Origin: Flaccisagitta enflata | Taxonomy: Eukaryota; Chaetognatha; Sagittoidea; Aphragmophora | Reading direction: 5' to 3' | NCBI GenBank assembly: GCA_965153355.1 | Contig: OZ231126.1 | Span: 19,096,001 to 19,160,000 of the forward strand | Length of the DNA: 64,000 bases | Shown: positions 12,121 through 23,663 of the stretch, piece by piece | How the letters are laid out: every line of letters starts with the position of its first letter | Numbering within the stretch: the first letter of the stretch is position 1 | Translations under genes and position numbers: made by a program | The notes under the pieces: generated by a model | Told to the model about the DNA's origin: nothing | Seen by the model: the letters and a program-made list of their open reading frames with translations, nothing else | The model's database searches: none

Positions 12121-12939
12121 GTCTTATGGCAGCTGGGTAAAGATAAAGTCACTAACTTCAGAACAGGGTGTTCTGAAGTTAACGACTTCACTGTTTTCAA
12201 AGCTCACTTTTTAAGCAGGTAGTATCAGGATGTGTTTACATTTTTTTCTGCTTTCTCACACTAAAAAATCCTCACGCTTCCTCGTTCTTGTTAGCAAAAA
12301 TGCTGCAGATGTTAGAAAAACCATTGGCAAAATTTTTTTATTGATTGCCTTTTCAAAAAATGACAAAATGCGGGGGGAAGTGGCTCGGAAAAAAATAGGG
12401 CTAAAACACTTTTTCATTTTTTTCTCAATATACGTCATCTTCAAATTTTACCATTTTTTCAGCAAAGTTGCCCCTTTAGGTGATGTTGATAACAGCAAAA
12501 AAAAATTGGATACTTATCCTCTCAAAACGGGACAAAATGGCAAAAAAAAGTTTTAAGCGTTAAAGTCGTCAATTTCAGCGATTTTACTGATTTCAGTAAT
12601 TTCACTGATTTTAACAATTTCAATCCCCTTTTGCGCAATACCATTCTAATGGTTCCAAAGTTGCTGATTTTAACGACTCTGTTACATCCTGAAGTCGCTG
12701 AATTTAGTGACTTGTCCCACTTTTAATCCTCAATTTACAAGATATGTTACAAAACTTACAATTACCTGAGAAGACAATGAGACAACAACTACCCAGGAAA
12801 AAACAACACCCACTACAACAACAACAACAGCAACAACAACAACTGCAACAAAAACAACAATACTGAAGACAATGACAGTGACAAAAAGTTGTTTTTACAG
12901 AAATGGGGGGGAAAAGAAAATGTGCTGATTGGAAAAAAA

Positions 12940-12995
12940 CAAGGCCATATACACGGCTACCCTAGTCGCGTGCAGGTGGGCAGGGGCAGCGCTGG
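12940..12995 (+). mobile_element. HT type A 5'-end fragment
   Basis: AAACAAGGCCATATACACGG followed by CTACCCTAGTCGCGTGCAGG and TGGGCAGGGG. This is the same 5' terminus as at 26477 (inverted) and 35561. No 3' hairpin is adjacent. Confidence 0.5.
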
Positions 12996-13063
12996 AGAAG
13001 ATCACCAGGGCATCTGGGCAGGAGTAGTATGCTCAAAAAGCTAAAAAAAAACTAAAAAGTTAA

Positions 13064-13340
13064 AGTCGCAAAAGCGTTAGATGGTCAGCGGTGTCCGTGC
13101 CCTGCCCTAATAGGTTGTGCTTGAAATTGAAGGGGAAGCAGGGTAGCGGCCCCGAAAAGGTTGATGACCTATGCTTTCACACATATGGGGAATTTTCTCC
13201 TCCTCCTTCTCCTCCCAAAAAGCTGGGATATAGGCCTCAAGGCTGGGAAGGGGATGGACGGAGAAGGAGAAGAAGGAGAAGGATAAAATTCCCTATATGT
13301 GTGAAAGCATAGATCATCGACCCCTTTGTGGCCGCTGCCC
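13064..13340 (+). mobile_element. X element copy 3 (short body)
   Basis: Begins AAGTCGCAAAAGCGTTAGAT, then GGTCAGCGGTGTCCG, the block GCGGCCCCGAAAAGGTTGAT, a very short repeat body, and the inverted block before CCGCTGCCCAAAA. It is inserted within the 12130-17427 transposon and is therefore younger than it. Confidence 0.85.
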
Positions 13341-13497
13341 AAAATGACAGGAAAGGACTCTTTCTTTAGGCGAACTGAGGTTGAATTCATCAATATGAGT
13401 ATGACAAAATTATTTGAATGGCGCTTAATGATAATTCAGCTCTGTTGCTCTAAGTGCCAAGATATGATGATACAGTTAGTTATCTCTATGTCAAAAG

Positions 13498-14643
13498 TTG
13501 TTGAGCTGGGACCAATATTTGACCTTTCACCGGCTTATTGCATATATTTCCAGTTTGCTTAATTATGTCAGAGATGTTATATACAAGAACTCATTAAAGG
13601 ATTTGGCTAATAGCTCACTTGACCTTACAGGTGCGATGCTACAAACTGGTGTGGAGATGTTGGTTAAGTTATACCTTGAATCAAAGCCAAGACAGGAGAC
13701 ATTTCAGGGATTTTCTGACTTCATCGCTAGAAGCAAACATAAGAATGTGAGGTTTTAGCACAAATGACATTTGATCACGTATTGGGTTACTTTGTACTCA
13801 AAGCTGGCATAAGACAATGCAACTATGAATATTTCTGGACAGGAAAATCCATGGTCAAGAGTTTGTTTTTCGCCAAAGCCCATCCTTTGTACAGGAAACT
13901 GTACTTGTTTTTAGATTTTGATTTGGCTTAGATGCCACAACCCATGTATGAACAGTACAAAAGCATGATAGGCTTGAAAGTTGAATCAAAAGGTGGTTCT
14001 GACATGGCCTGTTGTGAGGGATTTGACTTTGTGGTCAAAAACGTGAACAAAGCATTGAAGCAAAATCTTAGCTGGGCACCGTCACATAAAGCATGGTTGA
14101 CTGCATGTCGTTCTTTCAACTTCACCTCCAAGCTCATGTCTAGATTCAACACTTGGTTGCCATTTTCAAGGTTAGTTTTCAATCATTACTTAGTTATGAC
14201 TTAGAATTACAAATACACGACCATGGACGTGGAGTCTACTACATCCATGGTGTAGGGTAAGGCAGGGTCACAGCGCCCCTTGGCAAACTCATGTTGAAGA
14301 ACTCAATGAACAGAATCACACTGTTTATAAAACAAAGTTATATCAAAAGAGAAATGGAGGTGTTGTGATGTGTTACTTTTTTAAAATTTTGATAATCTTT
14401 CTTTCTCCAAGGCTTGACAACTCTAACTCCAACCACAAAACATGTAACATGGAAGCAATGTGTACCCATCTGAGAGTTTATCCGTTTGAAAATGGGAAGT
14501 TTTTGAAAGAAAAGACTTTTACATTGCCAAAGGGAGAATCACTGGATGTTGACCTTTTACGTATCAACGAGGTTCACAAATTTTCTCAGTATCTTGTTCT
14601 CAATCATAGCTTTTTCATTTTGCATGTTCTCTACGTTTTATAG
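13498..14643 (+). pseudogene. Decayed transposon gene, at least two exons
   Basis: Coding-like peptide continues through 13498-13755, 13770-14170 and 14412-14600 once defects are allowed for. There is a one-base frameshift near 13757 and a TAG stop after an LDFDLA segment near 13931. A phase-compatible intron joins WLPFSR (donor AG|GTTAGT near 14170) to LDNSNSNHK (acceptor TTCTCCAAG near 14411). The peptide includes HVLGYFVLKAGIRQCNYEYF and GFDFVVKNVNKALKQN. I do not recognise the family. Its position between the long TIRs suggests it was this transposon's own gene. Confidence 0.6.
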
Positions 14644-14734
14644 ATGATTAATTGATTGCAAGCGAAATGAATTGTAAGAAGATAGTTTGGAAATTCACCC
14701 CTGAATTGTAAGAAGATAGTTTGGAAATTCACCC

Positions 14735-14829
14735 CTTTGGGGCCGCGGCCCTGCTCTCACTCCAATCCTTTAACTGATCACTCCAAGCAGGGCATTGGGT
14801 ACCGCTGACCATGTGCAATCCTTGGATGA
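14735..14829 (-). mobile_element. X element, 5' fragment
   Basis: Minus strand reads AGTCATCCAAGGATTGCACA, TGGTCAGCGGTACCCAATGC, then CCTGCTTGGAG. It matches the 5' part of X elements and lacks the body and 3' half. Confidence 0.6.
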
Positions 14830-15614
14830 CTGGTTACTTTTACTACTTGACTAAAAAAAAAGCCGCACCCTATTTTGAGTTGATAAATGAGAAAAAGAAA
14901 TGAGTTGAACATTTTTCGGTTGAAGTGAATTTAAAGGTTTTTAAATTTTCTTTTATTCTAGACCAATCCCAGATCTGAATCTCAAACAGTTTAGGAGCTA
15001 GAGCTTGTCATAGTCATCTTCTAATTTGTAAAAATGCTTGTTTTTCAATGTGATTGCAAACTGATAATGGCAATGTTTCTACTCATTCTAATGCCATTTT
15101 TAAATGAATAAAGCTAGAATTACGAGATTAGCGCCAAATGAAAGATCTTTTCAAGAGCTTTCTAATGATCTATGATTCTAATTAATTATTCTTAATCCAT
15201 TATGACAATTTGCATTTTAAAAAGGCAGCTTTTTTATTGAGATAGAACCATTATAAATCGGAAATCAGAATCAGATGTCGAAATCAAAATTGATTAATTG
15301 AAATTGCCACATTGCATCTTTTTCTATCAAGGTTGGAATTGAAAACCAAAGGATACTGTATGAACACTATCTCCAAACTGGAAAAATTGCTGACCACTTA
15401 CTCAAAAAAATCTGAATTGGCATCGTTGAAATGGAACCAGATAGCAGCAATTAATCATTCCCACTTTTCGCTTTTCTGAGGTTTTTTTAAGTCCTTCCAC
15501 AAGTGATTACCACTGATCTTGGTTTGGTTTGATGGTTAATTATTCTTTTAGGGTCCATCAATAAGATATTGAGTTGTAATTTTCTGCATAAAATATATCC
15601 CTTTTTAAAGAAAA

Positions 15615-15653
15615 ACAACAATAGCAACAACAACAACAACAACAACGACAATG

Positions 15654-15723
<70 letters not shown>
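15615..15723. repeat. (CAA)n microsatellite
   Basis: Near-perfect CAA triplets with two interruptions. The poly-Asn, poly-Leu and poly-Cys frames across it are artefacts. Confidence 0.95.
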
Positions 15724-17612
15724 AAGTCAAGCTGCTCAATTCGATGAAAAATTATGGTTGAGGCGGTTGAAAGAAAATCAAGGACCCATAACAAGTTGCC
15801 TACCAGTTTCACAATTTTCCTTTGGTTTCATTTGGTATCTTGTGCCATTTGGTCTTCAATATTTGTCTGTCTATCAATGTTTGGTTGTAGGTTTGTTTGA
15901 TGAGTCAGTAACATATCAATAGGTAATCAAAAGGATAATAGTGTGAGTAACGGCTTGCCTAGTGGTAATAAATCAACACCATGTCAAAAAATCTTTCTTC
16001 TTCTCTCCACACATGCCAAAGTGGGGAAAAAATTTGCTTGTCTACTACATTAAAACGGATTTTCAAACAGGAAACAGAAAATGGGAGAGAGAATCTTCAA
16101 TCTCTTGCAACAACTAAACAGAAATAAACTTGAGATTCACTGCCATAACGAAACAGAATTCATCAGTAAATAAGGCTAAATAAACAACTGTGGGCAACGG
16201 TGATGTATAGGTCCCTTCAGGTACTTTGTAGGAGCGACAATGCAAAATCTTATGCATCATTATAGGGAAGAATTTCTTTCCATTTGTTCCAGAATATTTC
16301 AAGGCTTCAGCAAACCATGTCCTCTCAGGTATTTTACCAAAATGATCTCATAGCCCATTCTCATCCGCTCATTCATCGCCAATGATGAATCTTAAGGATA
16401 GGTGATCCCAAATGTGAAAGATTAACAAATGATTTTCTTCCTAAGCAGGAATTTGTTTAGTCTATTGAAATGATAAATTTTACTCAATTCATTTCATTTT
16501 CAGATGGAGTGCGTCAAAAGTCCTTTTGGTTTAATGAATCTTTTCTTCATTTGCTTTCCAATTTACAGCTCTTCTCGTGTTGGCGGTTCATTCCCTTGCT
16601 CGACTCAGTCATAATCACAGATTTCCAGTTCTTACGACGATTCCTGTAAAGAGTCCTCTCGCGGAAGACATCCAGTCACCGTCTTTGTGAAAGACGTGTC
16701 ATCTCGATTTGTTTCATTTGATATCTTTTTGAATGTATTGAATTCATTTGAGATTTTGATATGAAAAACACTCTTAACAAAATCTCCAATATAACCATTC
16801 AGTCTTGTAGCACATCTTGTAAATTGAGGATTAAAAGTGGGACAAGTCACTAAATTCAGCGACTTCAGGATGTAACAGAGTCGTTAAAATCAGCAACTTT
16901 GGAACCATTAGAATGGTATTGCGCAAAAGGGGATTGAAATCGTTAAAATCAGTGAAATTACTGAAATCATCAAAATTGCTGAAATTAACGACTTTAACGC
17001 TCAAAACTTTTTTTCGCCATTTCGTCCCGTTTTGAGAGGATAAGTATCCAATTTTTTTTTGCTGTTATCAACATCACCTAAAGGGGCAACTTTGCTGAGA
17101 AAATGGTGAAATTTGAAGATGACGTATTTTGAGAAAAAAATGAAAAAGTGTTTTAGCTCCATTTTTTTCCGAGCCACTTCCCCCCTCATTTTGTCATTTT
17201 TTGAAAAGGCAATCAATAAAAAAATTTTGCCAATGGTTTTTCTAACATCTGCAGCATTTTTGCTAACAAGAACGAGGAAGCGTGAGGATTTTTTAGTGTG
17301 AGAAAGCAGAAAAAAATGTAAACACATCCTGATACTACCTGCTTAAAAAGTGAGCTTTGAAATCAGTGAAGTCGTTAACTTCAGAACACCCTGTTCTGAA
17401 GTTAGTGACTTTATCTTTACCCAGCTGTATGGAGGCTATTTCGTTAGAAAGTATGTCCATTTATGTCAAATCAAATATTTTCTACATTGGTGCTCCTGTC
17501 CTGTCTCCACACAGCCCCCGCCTACCCAATTACTACCCCTACCCATCTGCATTACTGCCACTGACCACCCATAGGTGATAACTCTTCGGTCGGGTATCAG
17601 GTCTTGTCTTTT

Positions 17613-17756
17613 TAGGTGCGACCAAGCACCTCTATAACTGGCTCGGTCCTTTGGTTGGTTGGTTGGCCAGTCAGTTGGTCGGTCGGTCGGTCTGCCGGTA
17701 TGGCATTCATCCGACAATCCACACATCGCACCTTATTGGCCTACTTGGCCTTGTTA
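17613..17756 (-). mobile_element. HT element, type B (GGTGCGAC stem), full copy
   Basis: The plus strand begins TAGGTGCGACCAAGCACCTC, then TATAACTGGC, (GGTT/GGTC)n, and ends TCGCACCTTATTGGCCTACT and TGGCCTTGTT. The internal GGTGCG stem is repeated inverted near the far end. The copies at 51627 (same orientation) and 55079 (opposite) share both termini. Confidence 0.8.
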
Positions 17757-17842
17757 ATCTCATTTGATCATTTTTCCATCTCCTTCCCTATTGTGACAAT
17801 TTGCAAATTTTGTCAAGCTCAAAATTAACAAGAACCATCTGA

Positions 17843-17983
17843 GCGCGGAATAACAAATTGGCATGGAAAATGAAAAAATAAAAAAACCAAAAACATCAGA
17901 CATTTCTAAAATACTTTATTTAAGGTCTGATGTTTTCAGAAATGCAAAATCTTCATCCGCGGTGGAGATTTGTTATTCCGCGG
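17843..17983. mobile_element. Small foldback element
   Basis: GCGGAATAACAAAT at 17845-17858 is mirrored by ATTTGTTATTCCGC at 17968-17981. A second hairpin, CATCAGAC/GTCTGATG, lies inside. Confidence 0.5.
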
Positions 17984-18877
17984 TTTGGAAATGTTTTTTT
18001 CGAAAATGGCCAATGAGCCTGTTACAAAATCGATACTTATTATTGGCCAAATGTTATGAAATTTGTTATTCAAGTAGGTTAATGTTCTCTCCTACCACAG
18101 TAGAAATTTCATCCCTTAACTCCGACAGTAAGTGCCATTAACAAAAAAAAAGAAACTGAACCGTCATTTTTTTCATGTTCTCTTTGTAACCTGACATTTT
18201 TTACAACATATTTGTAAAGGACTAGGAAAAATAAGAATTTGCTTGGCAGAAATTTTTCATAGTCGTACCAAATGGGTTTAAGCTGACCTGTAAAAAAAGA
18301 AAGACCATTCGACTCCAACTGTGTCGTAGATATTGTCAAGAAGTTGGTGCATGACAATGATTGTCAGGTGATTTTGTTTTTTTGCATAGGAATTTTGTTC
18401 TTTTTTTAACATATCCACTGTATAGAACCCTACACTAATGACATTAAGGTGTCTCGGTCAGACCATAATTTGCACAAAAGGTTAGAAATTACCCAAAAAA
18501 CCATTGGAACATCATAATTGATATCTATTATGGTGGAAAAAAGGCTTAAACAGCCTCTGAGAGCCAAAATGTGCAGAATCTAGCCTGTTTTTGAGCAACT
18601 ATCAAAATCGCGAAAAAGCTATAATTTTAAGGCTTTTACAGAGTCAAAATTCTTTACAATTGAGTCTTGTGAATTTATATGGACCAGATAACATTAATTC
18701 TTATAGTGTAAAATAGTTAGGATTCAATTCCCCAGAATTTTTCATGTTCATTCAATGTAAAATCACTGTTTTTTGCAACTTTTTGACCATTTTCTTTCAA
18801 TTTTTAATCGTTTCTGCCCTGTCTAGTTTCTTCAGCATCAATAAGGATCTTATTTCAATATTACAATAAATCTTTTT
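17984..18877. other. Spacer, no gene; one arm of a distant inverted match
   Basis: AT-rich, without long ORFs. Positions 18567-18590 match 24265-24288 in inverted orientation at 23 of 24 bases, bracketing the large minus-strand ORF at 20031-23663. Confidence 0.5.
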
Positions 18878-19010
18878 AGATGCATCCTTGGGAAGTGCAT
18901 CTCTATAAATGTGTCTGTCCATCCATTAGTCTGTTTGCCCATCCATCCATTGGTCCATTTATTGGTCTATCCATCAAATGTCCGTTACACCTGAAAATGG
19001 CAATCCTTGG
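18878..19010 (-). mobile_element. HT element, type D variant (inverted)
   Basis: Hairpin AGATGCATCC-TTGGGAAGTGCATCT at 18878-18902, then CTATAAATGTGTCTGTCC and CCATCCATTGGTCC repeats, in the reverse order of an HT 3' end. The other terminus was not found. Confidence 0.5.
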
Positions 19011-19558
19011 CGCTTTTCAGCCATTTCCATGTGTGACACCAAACTGAACACTTTCAAGCACCTTTTGAGAGCCTCCTTTGTTTTTATTTAGTCAGTCTGT
19101 TAGTCCATCTGTCCCTCCATCTGTTACATGCTTAGCGCCAAATAGAATACATGCAGACACCAACACATTGTTGCCAGATCCAGCTTATTCCAGGTAACTC
19201 AAGGAAGTCAACAGTTCCTGGAGGTGTTACGCTCAATTCATTGGTTGTCATTCATTTGTCATTTTTTGGTGTTGCCAATCCATGATAGTTTCTCTGAAGA
19301 TTTACTCATCCTGCAACCCTATTGATCGTAGTAGCCATGGAGTCAATGATCCACAGAGTGGATAACATGTACTGCTACCATCAATAGAGCTCAAGCGTGA
19401 GCTCAAGCACCTGTAAAAAGAATAATCATCAGTGTAAATAACAATAAAACCAATGAAGTTGCAAAGGTACACAAGTAATTAAAATCAGATAAGGAAATCA
19501 AACATGTACTAGGTCAACCAGCCTTTGAACTGCTAAAAGTCAACCAACAATCTGTGTA

Positions 19559-19631
19559 CAGTCAAACTCCACTATAATGGATCTGAGTGAAAAAGAAAAT
19601 TTTTAAAATCCATCATTGTAGATTTAAACTG
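19559..19631. mobile_element. 73-bp pogo-like MITE
   Basis: Termini CAGTCAAACTCCACTATAAT and, inverted, CAGTTTAAATCTACAATGAT are imperfect inverted repeats. Both are flanked by TA (19557-19558, 19632-19633). CAGTCAAAC..CTATAATGGA resembles pogo-type ends. Confidence 0.65.
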
Positions 19632-19667
19632 TATGAAAGAGTGTCAACCAGCCATTTAATACTGAAT

Positions 19668-19930
19668 GAAGTCAACCAGCCAAAACTGCTGGCCAGCCAC
19701 AACTGCTGACCAGTCAAAACTGCTGGCCAGCCACAACTTCTGGCCAGACCCCACTGCTGGCCAGCCACAAATGCTGGCCAGACTCAACTGCTGGCCAGCC
19801 ACAAATGCTGGCCAGACCCAACTGCTGGCCAGAACCAACTGCTGGCCAGATCCAACTGCTGGCCCTACTTCATTCAGTTGCTGGCCCTACACCCTTTCAG
19901 ATTTTGGCCCTACTTTTTAGCAGCAGCTGG
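19668..19930. repeat. Minisatellite, 17-18 bp (CTGGCCAGCCACAACTG)
   Basis: About a dozen copies of a unit containing CTGGCCAG. It lies just beyond the 3' end of the 20031-23663 gene on the minus strand. Confidence 0.9.
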
Positions 19931-20030
19931 CCCTACCTGAGTCAATACTATGATTTTTCCTCTATTTGTATGTTCCTCTCCTTGAAAAAAAATTGCTGTA
20001 TTACTTGATATATCAAAACAACAAAAAAAC

Positions 20031-23000
20031 CTATGATGAATCAAGGGACTCAACTAATTGCTTTATAAGGTCTAGGTTAACAAGAAATAATTTCAATGTC
20101 TTTCTGCTTCCTTTTGTCTCAAAAACAGGCCTCATTGGTAAGACTGACTCCTTAAGAATAGAGGAAGGCTTTGCAGATACATCATCAACCCAATGGGACA
20201 AAGACTGTTGTCCTCTGACATTCACAGACTTCATAAAAAGTACATCTGCACATTCCAGATAGCATTTTTGCACATTACCAATGCAGAAACTATTCCCAAC
20301 TAAAACTGCTATATGCTCTTGTTCTTTCAGGGGCCAACAACCATTTGAAAGCCACACTGAGGGATCTAATGAGACCTCAGGTGAAAGGTCCAGTCTTTCA
20401 ACCTCATTTACTCCACCTGCCTCATCATAAAGTGCTTCTATGTCGCTTAAGGATGCATGACATTTTGGTTTTGTATCATCTGTCAAGAGCTGTTTCAGAT
20501 GAATGATGCGGACTTTGTTATCAATTCCCTGTTGTTTGAAAAGCTCATTGTTGGTAGCCACTTTAAGAAGGCAAGTGAATTTTCTGTATCGAATTTCAAA
20601 ATTCAATGCAGAAGCAAGTTCCTTGTCATTTCTTTTATCTTTTATCAGCTGATCTAATTCAGCTAAAGTGTGAATGGGTCCACCATGACTTTCTTTGCAT
20701 TGACGGACAACCCTCTGAACCTTGGATTCCTTGGAAAGAACCACCGCTTCATCTTCACGTAAGCCAGCAGCCATAAGTGACTTTTGTCTTTTATCAAACT
20801 GCAACTGGAGTTCATCAACCTCCTTAGTAATAGTTTTTAAGGGCCTCAAGTTAAAGTTTCCCTTTTCCAAGTATTTTTGAATTAGGTCCTCTGTGTGTTT
20901 TATGACAAGGTCATCACATATTTTGTCTTTGGATTGACATCCTCCAGACACTTTTGTTTTTTGGTCGACTTCACCAAAAAATTGTTCAACTGCAATGGAG
21001 GTTGTCTCAACATTATCCACGTTTTCTTCTGATACTTGATTGAGAATACTTAGCTGTGGCTGTGAACCATCCCCAAATCCAAATATATCTCCCTTTTGAC
21101 GCTTAAACCCAATGGCTATTTCTTGTGCTACATCCTTGCAAAAAAGTTCCAAATATTTGGTATCAATTTCATGGAGATAGTTTTCCAAAAAATCTATTTG
21201 TGTTTTTGGGTATGGTGGGTCAATTTCATCATTGGGGTCAATCCAAGCATCCTTTAAACAAGGGATGGCAGGTTCTCTCAACTGAGTGAAGCTAAGAGGA
21301 GTTTCAAGCATTTCCTTGTAAAGTTGTGGAAAAATTTTCATTAACTCAGACATTTTTGCCCGCTTAATCATAAGCAAATTGACATAGGGCTCTCCTATGT
21401 GGATGCCAATCAATGCTGCTCCAATCCAATAAAACAAAATAACATCATGCATAGGGAAAGCACTTCTTAAAAAACATGTTAACTTATTACGAATATCCGA
21501 GTGGATCTGCAGAAAATGTTCAATATGGCTGAAATGATAAGCTCCAGTAAGTGCTTTTGCCTCCAGCTCCCCAAACCTTATTTCACGCAAGGGGCCTGTT
21601 TCATTTTTCAATCCCTTCCTTTCAAGCCACTCAGTGAATTCATGATACTTGTTCCATGACCGCTCTGCCCACTGCTTTGAAGCAAGACTCATCAATGCAT
21701 CCAGCACTTGCTTGACAAGTGAATCACTGGAAGCATCCAAATTGCAATACTCCAAGCTTGGGAAGAGTTTGTCATGGCCAATTTTTGACTGATGCCTCAT
21801 CCAAATTTCAACAACACTTCTGGACATCATAAGTCTAGGGTGAAGGTTGCAGTATGCTTGTCCTGGTTGCCAAGCACACCCAAGTTGTTGAGCCACATCT
21901 ATGGCCAGATTCATATTTACCTTACACATGTCTGAGACTAGGACCATGATGCTTTGCCAAATGCTAGAGACTTCTTGTCCTGAAGCAATTGCCAGGCGTT
22001 TGATCATGTGAACAATAGTTTCAACCCATGATGAATGATTTTCTGAGCCCAGTGTTTGAAGTCTTAATGCCCTATATTTCTCACCAACTTTGACAATTGC
22101 TCCTGCCATTTTCCCCCACCCTCCTTGACGTGCGGTGCCATCTGGGATTAAATTTGCATTTTGCAAACTAATCATTTCTAAAGCCTGTTCCTGTTCTCCC
22201 AGAGTACTGATTAAGTGATGTGCAGCCCTCAATGCAGTTGGTGTACATAGCATTCTTGATAAAACCTCTTTCCTCCCTTGATCTGATATTCCGCGTTCTT
22301 CTACCTCAATCAAGTCATCATTCTTTTCATTTTCTGAAAGGCAGTTGCTATCTACTGGTAGTTGTTCTTGGTCAGTCTCCAAATCTGCATGAGTAGTTAC
22401 TATGTCTGCTACTTCCTGACGCGTTTGCACAGTCTGTTCAGTAGTACTTTCTTGGCTAACTGATGGAGTCATTTTGGCTAGCTTTCTACGCAGTTTCATT
22501 TTTTTCCTGTATTCTTTCTCAAGTGAAGGTGGGAGGATGTAATTTTGTCGAAAAAGAATGTTAGCAGCAATCTTAGTGCAAAGGATTGCCTGTTTAGTGC
22601 TGACACCTGCTACTCCCATCATAAGAGAACCAGTTGCAAGGAGACGAGGATTTAATCTCCGTGAGGTAGATTTGTTTTTCTTAGAATAAAGCCTTGTGCT
22701 AACAGTGGGGAAGAGACTATCATCAGTTTGACTAGCTATGCTCCGTTTGCTAGTTCCATTTATTGCAGCTTCTAAATCAAAACTTTTAGTTGAGCGAGTC
22801 CTCACTGCTGAAATATATTGAACTTCTCCTATGTCAGATGATGAGTCCTCAAGAACCTCCTCTGTCTCATCTGCCCTACAGTCAGAATCAGTTGAAATAG
22901 CAGAATAGTCCATAGTTGCACTAGCTATGTAATTTCTGTGTCTACGTTCTCGTTCGCTTTTTTGGCTTAAATGAAGCTCAAATTCCTCTGTAACCTTTGA

Positions 23001-23663
23001 TGTGTCCAAGCGTAATTTTCTGGGTCCTCTTTGGTCTGCAAGGAATTCCTCATCGAAAGCATCACCATGTGTGATTACTTTGACCCTTTCCTGCTTGCTA
23101 AAAATATCAAAAAGTTCACAACCTACTTGAGACAACCATTTTTGTTCAGCACTAGAATCAGTTCTCAAATTGAGTTTACGTGGCATATCTGATTTTTTCT
23201 GAACCTGAACATTCACCACTTCATCAATAATTTCTGAAAGTAATGCAGAAACATCCTCATTTATGTCACTATCTTCAAATGGTGGGAGTGTTACACATCT
23301 TTTGAACTTTGATGTAGATGCCCTCTTAGATGGTTGCCTACTTGTATTGGGGAGCCTACGCTTCTTTGTGAACTCTGAAGGTGATCGGGATGGCATTGGG
23401 GGATTGATGCAATTTTTTTCATTACGCAACTTGTCTAAAAAATAACTGCGGTCTTTCAGAAGACTTTTGCAGTGTTTTATGATGGCTGGTTTAGACATGG
23501 GGCATACATCAGCATTTTTCCAAATCTTTCCAATTTTTTCAGCTGCATCAGCCATCGCACCATTTTGTGAATATCCCCCATGTTTTGTTCGAGTTGTAAT
23601 AAATGTAAAAACTTGTCCCTTAGTAGGTAGCATATCTTTTTTAAAGAAAAAAAGCTTATCCAT
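20031..23663 (-). CDS. Putative DDE-type transposase, uncharacterised animal family (1210 aa)
   Basis: An uninterrupted, intronless ORF. The ATG at 23663 is chosen because it is the first ATG in the frame (the upstream 25 codons begin at GTG) and has A at -3 and G at +4. The N-terminal third is Ser/Lys-rich and probably disordered. The core has the order expected of an RNase-H-fold transposase: DGTARQGGW with D508, VSDMCKVN with D578, CNLHP (C605-H608), a long alpha-helical insert including RFGELEAKALTGAYHFSHIE, then TSIAVEQFFGEVDQ with E893. A C..H pair after the second D and an E in a 'xxEQFFG' context are seen in several eukaryotic cut-and-paste transposases. The superfamily was not resolved. 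A 24-bp inverted match at 18567 and 24265 may mark element ends. The lack of stops suggests a recent insertion or a domesticated gene. Confidence 0.65.
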   Translation of the reverse strand: MDKLFFFKKDMLPTKGQVFTFITTRTKHGGYSQNGAMADAAEKIGKIWKNADVCPMSKPAIIKHCKSLLKDRSYFLDKLRNEKNCINPPMPSRSPSEFTKKRRLPNTSRQPSKRASTSKFKRCVTLPPFEDSDINEDVSALLSEIIDEVVNVQVQKKSDMPRKLNLRTDSSAEQKWLSQVGCELFDIFSKQERVKVITHGDAFDEEFLADQRGPRKLRLDTSKVTEEFELHLSQKSERERRHRNYIASATMDYSAISTDSDCRADETEEVLEDSSSDIGEVQYISAVRTRSTKSFDLEAAINGTSKRSIASQTDDSLFPTVSTRLYSKKNKSTSRRLNPRLLATGSLMMGVAGVSTKQAILCTKIAANILFRQNYILPPSLEKEYRKKMKLRRKLAKMTPSVSQESTTEQTVQTRQEVADIVTTHADLETDQEQLPVDSNCLSENEKNDDLIEVEERGISDQGRKEVLSRMLCTPTALRAAHHLISTLGEQEQALEMISLQNANLIPDGTARQGGWGKMAGAIVKVGEKYRALRLQTLGSENHSSWVETIVHMIKRLAIASGQEVSSIWQSIMVLVSDMCKVNMNLAIDVAQQLGCAWQPGQAYCNLHPRLMMSRSVVEIWMRHQSKIGHDKLFPSLEYCNLDASSDSLVKQVLDALMSLASKQWAERSWNKYHEFTEWLERKGLKNETGPLREIRFGELEAKALTGAYHFSHIEHFLQIHSDIRNKLTCFLRSAFPMHDVILFYWIGAALIGIHIGEPYVNLLMIKRAKMSELMKIFPQLYKEMLETPLSFTQLREPAIPCLKDAWIDPNDEIDPPYPKTQIDFLENYLHEIDTKYLELFCKDVAQEIAIGFKRQKGDIFGFGDGSQPQLSILNQVSEENVDNVETTSIAVEQFFGEVDQKTKVSGGCQSKDKICDDLVIKHTEDLIQKYLEKGNFNLRPLKTITKEVDELQLQFDKRQKSLMAAGLREDEAVVLSKESKVQRVVRQCKESHGGPIHTLAELDQLIKDKRNDKELASALNFEIRYRKFTCLLKVATNNELFKQQGIDNKVRIIHLKQLLTDDTKPKCHASLSDIEALYDEAGGVNEVERLDLSPEVSLDPSVWLSNGCWPLKEQEHIAVLVGNSFCIGNVQKCYLECADVLFMKSVNVRGQQSLSHWVDDVSAKPSSILKESVLPMRPVFETKGSRKTLKLFLVNLDLIKQLVESLDSS

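Larger units (their letters stand above)
12130..17427. mobile_element. 5.3-kb DNA transposon with ~0.6-kb TIRs and TATGG TSD
   Basis: The ends are long, nearly identical inverted repeats (12130-12755 and 16800-17427) that begin CAGCTGGGTAAAGATAAAGT. The element is flanked by TATGG on both sides (12125-12129 and 17428-17432), a 5-bp duplication. Inside are the remnant of a multi-exon gene, two X element copies (one partial), an HT 5' fragment and a CAA microsatellite. The transposase has decayed, so this copy is not autonomous. The superfamily is not identified. Confidence 0.85.

Noticed and set aside
11039-12222. FLSFFLS-rich ORFs
   Set aside because: Translations of (TTTC)n and (CTTT)n microsatellites.
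12230-12556. 108-codon ORF present in inverted copies at 12230 and 17327
   Set aside because: It lies wholly in the long TIR, is Lys/Phe-rich by composition, and is interrupted differently outside the repeat.
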